Assembly: GCA_963709765.1 (NCBI GenBank)
Contig: CAVPXL010000015.1
Span: 124,001-188,000 of the forward strand
From: Roseitranquillus sp963709765
Lineage (GTDB): Bacteria > Pseudomonadota > Alphaproteobacteria > Rhodobacterales > Rhodobacteraceae
Reading direction: 5' to 3'
DNA: 64,000 nt
Shown here: piece after piece, positions 17,439 to 25,689 of the stretch
How positions within the stretch are numbered: the first letter of the stretch is position 1
Layout of the letters: every line of letters begins with the position of its first letter
Made by a program: the position numbers and the translations under genes
The notes under the pieces: generated by a model
The model's input: only the letters and a program-made list of their open reading frames with translations
Told to the model about the DNA's origin: nothing
The model's database searches: none

Positions 17439-18467
17439 ATGACCCACAATATCGCAATACTCGGGGCGAGCGGCTACACCGGTGCGGAATTGGTGCGTCT
17501 CGTGGCGGGGCATCGGAACATGCGGATCGGGGCACTCGGCGCGGATCGCAAGGCGGGGCAGGAGATGGCATCCGTTTTCCCGCATCTGCGTCATCTTCCG
17601 CTGCCCCCACTGGCGACCGTTGACGAAATCGACATGTCCCGCATAGACCTCTGTTTTTGCGCGCTTCCGCACAAGACCAGTCAGGAAGTCATCAGCGCGC
17701 TGCCGGATGACTTGAGAATCGTCGATCTGTCTGCCGATTTCCGGCTTCGCGACGTTGCCGCGTATGAAAAATGGTACGGACGACCGCACAGCGCGCCGCA
17801 ATTGCAGGCGGAAGCTGTCTATGGCCTGACCGAGTTTTATCGCGACCAGATCCGGTTCGCGCGTCTGGTCGCGGGAACCGGTTGCAACGCAGCGACGGGT
17901 CTCTATGCGCTCATCCCGCTGGTGGAGGCGGGAGTCATCGATCTCGATCGGATCGTCATCGATCTCAAGGCGGGCGTGTCAGGCGCGGGCCGTGCACCGA
18001 AAGAGAACCTCCTTCACGCGGAGTTGTCGGAAGGCACTGCCGCCTACGCGGTCGGCGGCGTGCATCGACATCTCGGAGAATTCGATCAGGAGCTTTCGGC
18101 GGTCGCAGGTCGCAAGGTCGAGATCCAGTTCACGCCGCACCTTCTGCCGGCCAATCGCGGAATCCTTGCGACGGTTTACGTCTCCGGTACGCCGGAAACT
18201 GTCCACGCCACGTTGGCCGAGACCTATGAGGCCGAACCCTTCGTGACTGTGTTGCCATTCGGGGAAGTCCCGTCGACCCGGCATGTGCGTGGCTCCAATT
18301 ACTGCCACGTTGGCGTGGTCGGCGACCGGATCGGCGGACGGACAACGATCTTCGCCGCACTCGATAATCTGACCAAGGGATCATCCGGGCAGGCCCTGCA
18401 AAACGCAAACCTGATGTTGCAAGAGGAAGAGACGGAGGGCTTGCTTGGCGCTCCGGTCTTTCCGTAG
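17439..18467 (+). CDS. argC: N-acetyl-gamma-glutamyl-phosphate reductase
   Basis: ArgC reduces N-acetylglutamyl phosphate with NADPH to the semialdehyde in arginine synthesis. The 342-residue product starts with a Rossmann segment IAILGASGYTGAELVRLVAG and has the catalytic cysteine in VAGTGCNAATGLYALIPLV, then GVSGAGRAPKENLLHAE and the C-terminal HVRGSNYCHVGV. It is the type 1 form. The start at 17439 matches the family; the longer frame reads through murI out of frame. ccmE follows after eight bases. Confidence 0.95.
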   Translation: MTHNIAILGASGYTGAELVRLVAGHRNMRIGALGADRKAGQEMASVFPHLRHLPLPPLATVDEIDMSRIDLCFCALPHKTSQEVISALPDDLRIVDLSADFRLRDVAAYEKWYGRPHSAPQLQAEAVYGLTEFYRDQIRFARLVAGTGCNAATGLYALIPLVEAGVIDLDRIVIDLKAGVSGAGRAPKENLLHAELSEGTAAYAVGGVHRHLGEFDQELSAVAGRKVEIQFTPHLLPANRGILATVYVSGTPETVHATLAETYEAEPFVTVLPFGEVPSTRHVRGSNYCHVGVVGDRIGGRTTIFAALDNLTKGSSGQALQNANLMLQEEETEGLLGAPVFP

Positions 18468-18475
18468 GTGGGATC

Positions 18476-18934
18476 ATGAAGGGACTGAAGAAGAAGAGGC
18501 GGATCCAGATCATCGTCGTGGCCGCCGTCGCTCTGGCGCTGTCAACGGCACTGATCGGCTATGCAATGCGCGATGGAATCAATTTTTTCCGTTCTCCGAG
18601 CCAGGTGGTCGAAGCGCCACCGACACCTGCCGAGGTGTTTCGTATCGGAGGTCTGGTCGAAGAGGGCAGCCTCGTGCGCGGCCAAGGCGCGACGACCAGA
18701 TTTAGGGTTACGGACGGCGCTGCGGCGGTGGATGTGTCGTTCACCGGAGTGCTTCCCGATCTCTTCGGTGAGGGCGAAGGCATGGTGGGGACGGGCCGAT
18801 TCGTGAACGGAACCTTTGTGGCCGATGAGATCCTCGCCAAGCACGATGAGAGCTACATGCCGAAAGAGGTCATCGACGCATTGAAAGAGCAGGGTGTCTA
18901 TCAGGCACCGGACGCTGGGTTACCGACGAATTAA
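18476..18934 (+). CDS. ccmE: Cytochrome c maturation haem chaperone CcmE
   Basis: CcmE is a membrane-anchored periplasmic protein that takes haem on a histidine and passes it to CcmF/CcmH for attachment to c-type cytochromes. The 152-residue product has a basic start (KGLKKKRR), one membrane helix (about residues 10-30), an OB-fold domain and the haem-binding motif LAKHDESYMP, where the histidine is the attachment point. It is the first ccm gene here; ccmF is separated from it by the lysis-type block. The many c-type cytochromes of the nir/nor island depend on this system. Confidence 0.95.
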   Translation: MKGLKKKRRIQIIVVAAVALALSTALIGYAMRDGINFFRSPSQVVEAPPTPAEVFRIGGLVEEGSLVRGQGATTRFRVTDGAAAVDVSFTGVLPDLFGEGEGMVGTGRFVNGTFVADEILAKHDESYMPKEVIDALKEQGVYQAPDAGLPTN

Positions 18935-18981
18935 CGCGACTGGACGACCGTTCTCCGCATTCCTCGAACGCGGAGATTGGC

Positions 18982-19593
18982 ATGAAATCGGTCGAACAGA
19001 TCGCCGACGAGATTGTTGCTCGTGAGGGCGGCTTCGTCGATGACCCCGACGATCCGGGCGGCCCGACCAAGCACGGCGTCACCCTGGCCACGATGCAGCG
19101 CCTCGGAATCGACCTCAACAAGGACGGTCACGTCAACCGGACCGACGTGAAAAGGCTCGACCGGGTCATGGCGCGGAAGGTGTTCGTGGAACACTATTTC
19201 GAGCGGCCAAGAATAGTCGCACTCCCGGCAGTCGTGCATGACAGCGTGTTCGACATGTATGTCAACGCCGGCGCGAACGCGGTCCGCATACTCCAGCGGC
19301 TCCTGCGCGAGATGGGCCACAAGGTCATCGTCGACGGTGTGATCGGGCCGAAAACGATCGCGGCTGCCGAAGCGGCCTCATGCGAAGCGCCTGAACATTT
19401 CCGCGACGCCTACGGTATTGCCCGACGCAACTACTACTATGCGCTGGCAGATCGACGCCCCGCGAGCCGCAAATACTGCCGTCGTGCCGACGGCGGAAAG
19501 GGGGGGTGGATCGTGCGAAGCGAAGAGTTCATCAATCCACGTTTTCGCCTGTCGGATGCCGAGCATCGGGAGCGCTGCGAGCGATGGGGGTAA
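18982..19593 (+). CDS. GH108-type endolysin (gene transfer agent or phage lysis)
   Basis: A protein of 203 residues without a signal peptide. The first half shows the N-acetylmuramidase (GH108, TtsA-like) signature REGGFVDDPDDPGGPTKHG with the catalytic glutamate at about residue 15, then NAGANAVRILQRLLREMG and a peptidoglycan-binding-like VDGVIGPKTI. It should cut the glycan backbone of peptidoglycan once a holin lets it reach the wall. The holin gene overlaps its end by ten bases. In Rhodobacter capsulatus the gene transfer agent (GTA) uses an endolysin/holin pair encoded away from the capsid cluster, and this pair looks like that module (inference). Confidence 0.85.
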   Translation: MKSVEQIADEIVAREGGFVDDPDDPGGPTKHGVTLATMQRLGIDLNKDGHVNRTDVKRLDRVMARKVFVEHYFERPRIVALPAVVHDSVFDMYVNAGANAVRILQRLLREMGHKVIVDGVIGPKTIAAAEAASCEAPEHFRDAYGIARRNYYYALADRRPASRKYCRRADGGKGGWIVRSEEFINPRFRLSDAEHRERCERWG

Positions 19594-20162
19594 TCGACGG
19601 TCTGTTGGGCACGCTGTTCGGCGGCCCGACCAACGTCGTCAAGGAAACGGCGGAGGTCTTTCGCGAGAACGTGGAGGGGCGCGCTCGCCGGGATGCCGAG
19701 CTCTCGCAGGCGGCCCTGACGCAGTTCGCGGCCGAGTTCGGCTTGCCGCGACGGAACTGGTTCGACGCGCTCATGGACGGCTTGAATCGCGTGCCGCGGC
19801 CGGCCCTTGCCATGGGAACCCTCGGGCTCTTCATCACGGCGATGTACGATCCGCTCTGGTTCTCCGAGCGGATGCAAGGCATCTCGCTCGTGCCAGAGCC
19901 GATGTGGTGGCTCTTGGGCGCGATCGTATCGTTCTATTTCGGAGCCAGGCAACAGACCAAGAGCCAGGATTTCCAGAGATCGCTCGCCAAGAGCATCCTG
20001 CGGGCGACGCAGGTCGCCGAAAACATCCGCGTCCTGCGAGCGATGGAGGTCGGAGCATTCACGCCCGCCGGAACAGAACTGGACGCCGAAGACACACTCG
20101 AATTGACGATCTTGTCCGACCCGAACCCCGCTCTCGAGGAATGGAGGCGGCAAGATGCCTGA
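19584..20162 (+). CDS. Holin of the GTA 3-TM type
   Basis: The 192-residue protein begins MGVIDGLLGTLFGGP, has a charged helix rich in E and R (about residues 20-45), and two or three hydrophobic segments: ALAMGTLGLFITAMY, then MWWLLGAIVSFYFGARQQ. The tail is acidic. This matches the holin family found with Rhodobacterales GTA endolysins. It would form lesions in the inner membrane and release the GH108 enzyme encoded just upstream. The start overlaps the endolysin stop and the end overlaps the next small ORF, so the block is translationally coupled. Confidence 0.78.
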   Translation: MGVIDGLLGTLFGGPTNVVKETAEVFRENVEGRARRDAELSQAALTQFAAEFGLPRRNWFDALMDGLNRVPRPALAMGTLGLFITAMYDPLWFSERMQGISLVPEPMWWLLGAIVSFYFGARQQTKSQDFQRSLAKSILRATQVAENIRVLRAMEVGAFTPAGTELDAEDTLELTILSDPNPALEEWRRQDA

Positions 20163-20331
20163 CGAACTTCTCACGAAGGTACTTGCCGATAGCGGGCCTT
20201 GGGTCCTGCTGGTCTTCTACCTGCTCTACAGGGACTTCCAAAAGGAGCAGGCCCTCAGGGAGGCTCTGAACAAGAACACGGAAATCCTCGTCGAGATGAC
20301 GACGATGATCCGCGAACGCCTCGTCAGATAG
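20155..20331 (+). CDS. BhlA/UviB-like small membrane peptide (58 residues)
   Basis: This ORF is too short for standard cut-offs but is well supported by its position, overlapping the holin stop by eight bases. It reads MPDELLTKVLADSGPW, then a single hydrophobic span VLLVFYLLY, then a charged amphipathic helix ending MTTMIRERLVR. One N-terminal membrane span plus a charged coiled-coil tail is the form of BhlA/UviB holin-like peptides of phages and bacteriocin systems. Similarity is judged by pattern only. It may assist or pace the holin. Confidence 0.65.
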   Translation: MPDELLTKVLADSGPWVLLVFYLLYRDFQKEQALREALNKNTEILVEMTTMIRERLVR

Positions 20332-20340
20332 GAAGTGAAA

Positions 20341-20472
20341 ATGCTCCTGCGACGATTCTGGGAGGCGATGAAGGACTTCTTCACCGGCCGCCGTCTGCTC
20401 CAGGCCAAGAGGCGCCACAAGAAGGCTGCCGACGGGCTCGACACCGCTGTCAAGGAAATGATGAAGAAATGA
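20341..20472 (+). CDS. Very small basic protein (43 residues)
   Basis: Ten bases after the previous gene, an ATG with GGAAG just upstream opens a 43-codon frame: MLLRRFWEAMKDFFTGRR, then a lysine/arginine-rich middle and the end AVKEMMKK. It has no membrane span and a strong positive charge, with an amphipathic first half (W, F, F). The stop overlaps the next start (ATGA), so it is very likely translated. I do not recognise a family. A role in lysis or particle release is only suggested by its neighbours. Confidence 0.5.
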   Translation: MLLRRFWEAMKDFFTGRRLLQAKRRHKKAADGLDTAVKEMMKK

Positions 20473-20891
20473 GACATGCCGTCTTTCTCACCGCAGCTCT
20501 GACAGCCGCGTTCCTGCTGGCCGAGAATGTCTTCGGCTTTCGGTTGGCCGCGGCTTTGGGCTTTGCGGCCGTCACAGTGATCGCGGCCATCAACGCAATG
20601 ACATTCCTGTGGCTCTGGTGGGCACGGACCACGCCGCTGGCGCTGGGAATGACCTGCTCATGGCTCGGCCAGTCGACGCTCTCCATCTGGTGGTTCTTCA
20701 CGATGCCGCCGGCGGCCGCTTCGTGGATGGAGGGCAGCGTGCTGCTCTTCCTGCTGGTATCGCTGTATGTCGTCGGGGGCGCCTTCCACATTGCAGTGAT
20801 GCAGCGGTCGATGGAACTCCACCGTACCGTTCTTGCCCTACCCATTCTCGCGGTCTTTGGCGTTGCCGTCGTCGCAGCCACGATCCTGTGA
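20469..20891 (+). CDS. Small integral membrane protein, unknown function
   Basis: The 140-residue product is almost all hydrophobic, with four or five predicted spans: an initial AVFLTAALTAAFLLAE, then ALGFAAVTVIAAINAMTFLW, a tryptophan-rich stretch around LSIWWFFTMPP, SVLLFLLVSLYVVGGAF, and the last one ending VVAATIL. No catalytic or binding motif is visible. It starts in an ATGA overlap with the 43-residue gene, closing the lysis-like block, and ccmF starts 59 bases later. It could belong to either the lysis unit or the ccm system. Confidence 0.7.
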   Translation: MRHAVFLTAALTAAFLLAENVFGFRLAAALGFAAVTVIAAINAMTFLWLWWARTTPLALGMTCSWLGQSTLSIWWFFTMPPAAASWMEGSVLLFLLVSLYVVGGAFHIAVMQRSMELHRTVLALPILAVFGVAVVAATIL

Positions 20892-20949
20892 TTGCCAGGG
20901 ACGCGAAGTTGGGATTGGCCGGCGCCGCGTGCGGGTCTAGTGTGGGAAG

Positions 20950-22926
20950 ATGTATATCGAGCTTGCACACTTTGCCCTGATCCTCGCTCTCGCGGTTGCC
21001 TGTGTTCAGGCCGTCGTGCCCATGGTCGGCGCGCACCGTCGCTGGCCCGGCTGGATGGCTGTCGGAGAGCCGGCCGCGACACTCCAGTTTCTCCTGATCG
21101 GCTTTTCCTTTACTGCACTGACCAGGGCATTTGTGACTTCAGATTTCTCGGTGCGGCTTGTCACGCTGAATTCGCATACGGCCAAGCCTTTGCTCTACAA
21201 GGTCACCGGAGTCTGGGGGAACCACGAGGGGTCACTGCTTCTCTGGGTGCTGATCCTTTCGCTGTTCGGGGCATCGGCCGCCTGGTTCGGAGGCAATTTG
21301 CCCGCGCGTCTCCGGGCCCGGGTGCTGTCCGTTCAGGCGATGATTGGGGTGGCGTTTCTGGCCTTCCTGCTCTTCACGTCAAATCCGTTCCTGCGCCTCG
21401 CAACGCCACCGTTCAACGGGGAGGATCTCAACCCCCTCCTGCAGGATCCCGGCCTCGCCTTCCATCCGCCGTTCCTCTACCTGGGCTATGTTGGTTTGAG
21501 CATGTCGTTCAGCTTCGCAGTCGCGGCGCTGATCGAGGGGCGAGTCGACGCAGCGTGGGCCCGCTGGGTGCGTCCTTGGACCCTGGCTGCATGGCTTTTT
21601 CTCACAGTCGGAATCGCCCTCGGATCGTGGTGGGCCTATTACGAGCTCGGCTGGGGCGGGTTCTGGTTCTGGGATCCGGTCGAGAACGCCAGCTTCATGC
21701 CATGGTTGCTGGCCGCGGCGCTGCTTCATTCCGCGATCGTCGTCGAGAAACGGGAATCGTTGAAAAGCTGGACGATCCTTCTCGCAATCCTTGCATTCGG
21801 CTTCAGCCTGATAGGGACCTTCATCGTCCGCTCGGGAGTGATCACAAGCGTGCACGCCTTCGCCAACGACCCTGAGCGGGGAGTTTTCATCCTAGCTATC
21901 CTTGCTGCCTTCATCGGAGGAGCCCTCACGCTCTACGCGCTGCGCGCGGCTACGATGGAGGCCAAAGGCGTGTTCTCGCTCGTGAGCCGCGAAAGCGCGC
22001 TCGTAGCCAACAACATCCTGTTGGCCGTGGCCTGCTTTGTCGTCTTTATCGGGACCGTATGGCCGCTCGTCGCGGAGCTTCTTTTCCAGCGCAAGCTGTC
22101 TGTGGGAGCGCCATTCTTCGATTTGGCCTTCACGCCCTTCATGATCGTCATCGCCATTGTTTTGCCAGTGGGGGCGATCTTGCCGTGGAAGCGTGCGCGG
22201 CTCGCGCGTGCGGCGCTGCCGCTGCGTGGGGCGCTTTTGCTGTCTTTCGCCGTATTCGCGCTAACCTGGACCGTCCAGACTGGTCAGTCCGTTCTCGCGC
22301 CCATCGGTGCCGGTCTGGCAACGTGGGTGATCGCGGGTACCGCTACGGATCTGGTTCAGAAGCTTGGCCGAGGGGATCTGGCATCGCGCTTCAGAAGACT
22401 CTTGAATCTCCCGCGGGCGGATTGGGGACGGGCCACGGCCCATTCGGGGTTCGCAATCACCATGTTCGGAATCGCTGCGCTGACAACCTGGCAGGTCGAA
22501 GACATCCGCGTGGCGCGCGTCGGCGAAACCTTTGACGTCGGTCCGTATTCGATGACCTTCGAAGACATCGAGGAGCGGATTGAAGGCCCGAATTTCTTTG
22601 CCACCCGCGCAACGATTTCCATCTCTCGTGATGGAAGCCCGGTTGCGATCCTGAAGCCGGAGAAGCGCGACTATCCAGTTGCAAGGATGCCGACGACCGA
22701 GGCTGCCATCGACAACGGCATCCTGCGCGATCTTTACCTGGTCGTTGGAGATCGGCAAGACGACGGCGGATTTGCCCTGCGGACATACATCAAGCCGTTC
22801 GCGAACTGGATTTGGGCAGGAGCGATCATAATGGCGTTCGGCGGTTTGCTGAGTCTGAGCGATCGACGTTATCGGGTTGCGGCAGGCGCTCGTCGTAGCG
22901 CTGCCGCACCGGTGCCAGCCGAATGA
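20950..22926 (+). CDS. ccmF: Haem lyase component CcmF
   Basis: CcmF, with CcmH/CcmI, joins haem to the CxxCH cysteines of apocytochromes on the periplasmic side. The 658-residue protein is a multi-span membrane protein. It shows the family motif VTGVWGNHEGSLLLW and the tryptophan-rich WWD-like haem-handling block ALGSWWAYYELGWGG followed by FWFWDPVENASFMPW. The C-terminal periplasmic domain contains VGPYSMTFEDI. Its stop overlaps the ccmH start (ATGA). Function is well supported by ccmE upstream and ccmH downstream. Confidence 0.96.
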   Translation: MYIELAHFALILALAVACVQAVVPMVGAHRRWPGWMAVGEPAATLQFLLIGFSFTALTRAFVTSDFSVRLVTLNSHTAKPLLYKVTGVWGNHEGSLLLWVLILSLFGASAAWFGGNLPARLRARVLSVQAMIGVAFLAFLLFTSNPFLRLATPPFNGEDLNPLLQDPGLAFHPPFLYLGYVGLSMSFSFAVAALIEGRVDAAWARWVRPWTLAAWLFLTVGIALGSWWAYYELGWGGFWFWDPVENASFMPWLLAAALLHSAIVVEKRESLKSWTILLAILAFGFSLIGTFIVRSGVITSVHAFANDPERGVFILAILAAFIGGALTLYALRAATMEAKGVFSLVSRESALVANNILLAVACFVVFIGTVWPLVAELLFQRKLSVGAPFFDLAFTPFMIVIAIVLPVGAILPWKRARLARAALPLRGALLLSFAVFALTWTVQTGQSVLAPIGAGLATWVIAGTATDLVQKLGRGDLASRFRRLLNLPRADWGRATAHSGFAITMFGIAALTTWQVEDIRVARVGETFDVGPYSMTFEDIEERIEGPNFFATRATISISRDGSPVAILKPEKRDYPVARMPTTEAAIDNGILRDLYLVVGDRQDDGGFALRTYIKPFANWIWAGAIIMAFGGLLSLSDRRYRVAAGARRSAAAPVPAE

Positions 22927-23375
22927 AGGCGTTCGTCCTGTTCCTGCTTCTGTTTCTGACGACCGGTCCGGCCTTCGCCGTTCAGCCGGACGAGATCCTA
23001 AGCGATCCCGTGCTCGAGGCGCGGGCCCGATCGCTTTCGTCCGGGTTGAGGTGCCTGGTCTGTCGCAACGAGTCGATCGACGAATCGAACGCTGACCTCG
23101 CGCGCGATCTCCGTCTTCTGGTGCGCGAACGGATCATGGCGGGAGACAGCGATGAAGACGTCCTGGGCTTCGTTACCGATCGCTACGGCGAATACGTTCT
23201 GCTGCGACCAACCGCTAAAGGCGCAAACCTCCTGCTCTGGGTTTCCGGGCCGCTCGCGTTGCTGGCAGCCTTGGCCGTTGCCCTCTCGGCTGGGCGCAAG
23301 CGACGGGCGCATGCCCTGGCGGACGAGCTCGATCCGACGGAAGAGGCGCGTCTGCGTGAATTGACGAGCGACTGA
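22923..23375 (+). CDS. ccmH: Cytochrome c maturation protein CcmH (thiol reductase subunit)
   Basis: CcmH reduces apocytochrome CxxCH thiols before haem ligation. The 150-residue product has a signal peptide (LFLLLFLTTGPAFA), the active-site motif LRCLVCRNESIDESNADLA, a conserved helix AGDSDEDVLGFVTDRYGEYV, and one C-terminal membrane span with a charged tail. It starts inside the ccmF stop codon, which couples their translation. No ccmI gene follows; the next gene is an enoyl-CoA hydratase. Confidence 0.94.
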   Translation: MKAFVLFLLLFLTTGPAFAVQPDEILSDPVLEARARSLSSGLRCLVCRNESIDESNADLARDLRLLVRERIMAGDSDEDVLGFVTDRYGEYVLLRPTAKGANLLLWVSGPLALLAALAVALSAGRKRRAHALADELDPTEEARLRELTSD

Positions 23376-23446
23376 CGTCTCGTTCCGCTTCCTCAGATCG
23401 ACGGGGCAGGTATCGTTCGCGCCAACGAAACGCGTAGGAGCGAGCC

Positions 23447-24223
23447 ATGGCCTATGAGACGATCGAACTGAACATTGCGGACGATGTGGCGGTTCTCACC
23501 CTCACCCGACCGGATGTGATGAACGCGCTCAACACGACAATGCGGGCCGAAATTCTGCATGCCGTCGAACACGCCCAGGATCGGGCCCGGGTTCTGGTCC
23601 TCACGGGTGCGGGCCGCGCCTTCTGTTCCGGGCAAGATCTCGGGGACCGGGCCAATGTGGCCAATCCGGATCTCGAGCGTACGCTGCGTGACGAGTATGT
23701 CCCCATGCTCGCGGCACTCTTCGTGTGCCGGGTGCCGACGATCGCGGCCGTCAATGGCCCTGCTGCCGGAGCCGGAGCGAACTTGGCGCTGGCCTGCGAT
23801 GTCGTGATTGCCAGTGATTCTGCGGTCTTTCTACAGGCATTCACTCGGATCGGCCTCATTCCGGATGCGGGCGGAACCTACTGGCTTCCGCGTCAGATCG
23901 GTTTTGCCAAGGCGATGGGAGCCGCACTTTTCGCCGAGCCGGTTCCGGCGCGTACGGCCGAGGCATGGGGCATGATCTGGGAGGCCGTTGAGCAGGACCG
24001 GTTCGAAGAAGTCTGGCGCGCGCGTGCCGCGCATCTCGCCAAGGGGCCGACAGCGGCCTATCGCCGCGTGAAGCGTGCTCTGCGCGAAACGTTCACGAAT
24101 GATCTTGAAGCGCAGCTGGAGCTCGAGTCGCGGCTGCAGGGAGAATGTGGTCGCACGCGCGACTTCAAGGAAGGCGTGATGGCGTTCATCGAAAAGCGTC
24201 CAGCTGCTTTCGAGGGTCGCTGA
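23447..24223 (+). CDS. Enoyl-CoA hydratase/isomerase family protein (PaaG-like)
   Basis: A crotonase-fold enzyme of 258 residues. The oxyanion-hole loops are visible as RAFCSGQDLGDRANV and VNGPAAGAGANLALACDVVI, and the trimer helix block follows at IGLIPDAGGTYWLPRQIG. The pattern is closest to PaaG (ring 1,2-epoxyphenylacetyl-CoA isomerase), but no other paa genes are near, so the substrate could be any 2-enoyl-CoA. GGAGCGAGCC precedes the ATG. It is the last gene of the rightward run and is followed by a strong hairpin. Confidence 0.85.
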   Translation: MAYETIELNIADDVAVLTLTRPDVMNALNTTMRAEILHAVEHAQDRARVLVLTGAGRAFCSGQDLGDRANVANPDLERTLRDEYVPMLAALFVCRVPTIAAVNGPAAGAGANLALACDVVIASDSAVFLQAFTRIGLIPDAGGTYWLPRQIGFAKAMGAALFAEPVPARTAEAWGMIWEAVEQDRFEEVWRARAAHLAKGPTAAYRRVKRALRETFTNDLEAQLELESRLQGECGRTRDFKEGVMAFIEKRPAAFEGR

Positions 24224-24230
24224 TGCAATG

Positions 24231-24257
24231 CGGCCCCGGGTCTGGGACCCGGGGCCG
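24231..24257. terminator. Strong hairpin between the enoyl-CoA hydratase gene and gltA
   Basis: A perfect 12-bp inverted repeat (cggccccgggtc / gacccggggccg) with a 3-base loop lies seven bases after the enoyl-CoA hydratase stop and 46 bases after the end of convergent gltA. It probably serves both directions. No T-run is present. Confidence 0.65.
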
Positions 24258-24302
24258 GACATCGTAGGGATGGTTGGCTTTACGTCAGCAAAGGCATCCG
24301 TC

Positions 24303-25607
24303 TCAGCGGTTTTCCACCTCGACGTAATCGCGCGCAGTGGGACCGCAATAGAGCTGGCGCGGCCGGCCGATCTTCATCTGCGGGTCGGAAATCATCTCTT
24401 TCCACTGGCTGACCCAGCCAACCGTACGGCTCAGCGCAAAGATCGGCGTAAACATCGACGTCGGGAACCCCATCGCATCGAGAATGATGCCGGAGTAGAA
24501 GTCGACGTTCGGATAGAGCTTCTTCTCGTGGAAGTAGGGATCCTCGACCGCGACCTTCTCGAGCTCCTTGGCGACCTGTAGCGTCGGGTTGTTCTCGACG
24601 CCGAGCAATTCCAGGACCTCATCGGCCGATTGCTTCATCACCTTGGCTCGGGGATCGAAGTTCTTGTAGACGCGATGGCCGAAACCCATCAGCCGGAATG
24701 GATCGTCCTTGTCCTTGGCGCGCGCGATGAATTCGGGAATCCGATCGGGCGTTCCGATCTCCCGCAGCATCTCCAGACAGGCCTGGTTGGCGCCGCCATG
24801 CGCCGGGCCCCAGAGACAGGCAATGCCGGCCGCTATACAGGCGAACGGGTTCGCGCCCGACGAGGAAGCAAGACGCACGGTCGAGGTCGATGCATTCTGC
24901 TCGTGATCGGCGTGCAGCGTGAAGATCCGGTCCATCGCCCGGCTCAGGATCGGGTCGATGTGATATTCCTCGGCTGGAACAGCGAAGCACATCCGAAGGA
25001 AGTTCCCCGCGTAGTCCAGATCGTTGCGCGGATAGACGAAGGGCTGGCCAATCGAATACTTGTAGGCCCAAGCCGCGATCGTCGGCATCTTGGCGATCAG
25101 CCGGATGGTCGCCACCTCGCGTTGCCACGGATCCCGGATGTCGGTCGAGTCGTGATAGAAGGCCGACATCGCGCCCACCACGCCCGTCATGATCGCCATG
25201 GGATGCGCGTCGCGCCGGAATCCGCGGAAGAAATAGGTCATCTGCTCGTGCAGCATCGTGTGCATCGTCACGCGGCGCTCGAAATCCTCGAGTTCGGCCG
25301 CGGTCGGCAACTCGCCGTAAAGCAGCAGGTAGCAGACCTCGAGATAGTGAGATTTCTCGGCCAGCTGGTCGATCGGATAGCCCCGGTGCAGCAGCTCTCC
25401 CTTTTCGCCATCAATGAAGGTGATCGCGCTGTCGCAGGACGCCGTCGAGGTGAAGCCCGGATCGTAGGTGAAGATGTCGCCTTGGGCATAGAGCTTGCGG
25501 ATGTCGATCACGTCCGGACCGGCAGTCGGCGAATACATCGGGAGTTCGAGGCTCTTTTCGCCCCAGCTCAGCATGGCGGACTGCGCGGCTTTGGAAGTGT
25601 CTGGCAT
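24303..25607 (-). CDS. gltA: Citrate synthase (type II, hexameric)
   Basis: GltA condenses acetyl-CoA and oxaloacetate to citrate, the first TCA step. The 434-residue product shows the N-terminal GEKGELLHRGYPIDQLAEKS, the catalytic histidines in HADHEQNASTSTVRL and MGFGHRVYKNFDPRAK, and GPAHGGANQACLEML. Three ATGs occur in a row (25613, 25610, 25607). I chose the last because GAGGGG then sits six bases upstream and the protein starts MPDTSKAAQS. It follows gltX on the same strand after about 80 bases. Confidence 0.96.
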   Translation of the reverse strand: MPDTSKAAQSAMLSWGEKSLELPMYSPTAGPDVIDIRKLYAQGDIFTYDPGFTSTASCDSAITFIDGEKGELLHRGYPIDQLAEKSHYLEVCYLLLYGELPTAAELEDFERRVTMHTMLHEQMTYFFRGFRRDAHPMAIMTGVVGAMSAFYHDSTDIRDPWQREVATIRLIAKMPTIAAWAYKYSIGQPFVYPRNDLDYAGNFLRMCFAVPAEEYHIDPILSRAMDRIFTLHADHEQNASTSTVRLASSSGANPFACIAAGIACLWGPAHGGANQACLEMLREIGTPDRIPEFIARAKDKDDPFRLMGFGHRVYKNFDPRAKVMKQSADEVLELLGVENNPTLQVAKELEKVAVEDPYFHEKKLYPNVDFYSGIILDAMGFPTSMFTPIFALSRTVGWVSQWKEMISDPQMKIGRPRQLYCGPTARDYVEVENR

Positions 25608-25689
25608 CATCATCCCCTCGTTTGCCCCCCGCGACGCGACCGTCCGGGGCTTGTATGGTGGGCCGGGCTCCGCAGGGCAGCCGCTCGGC

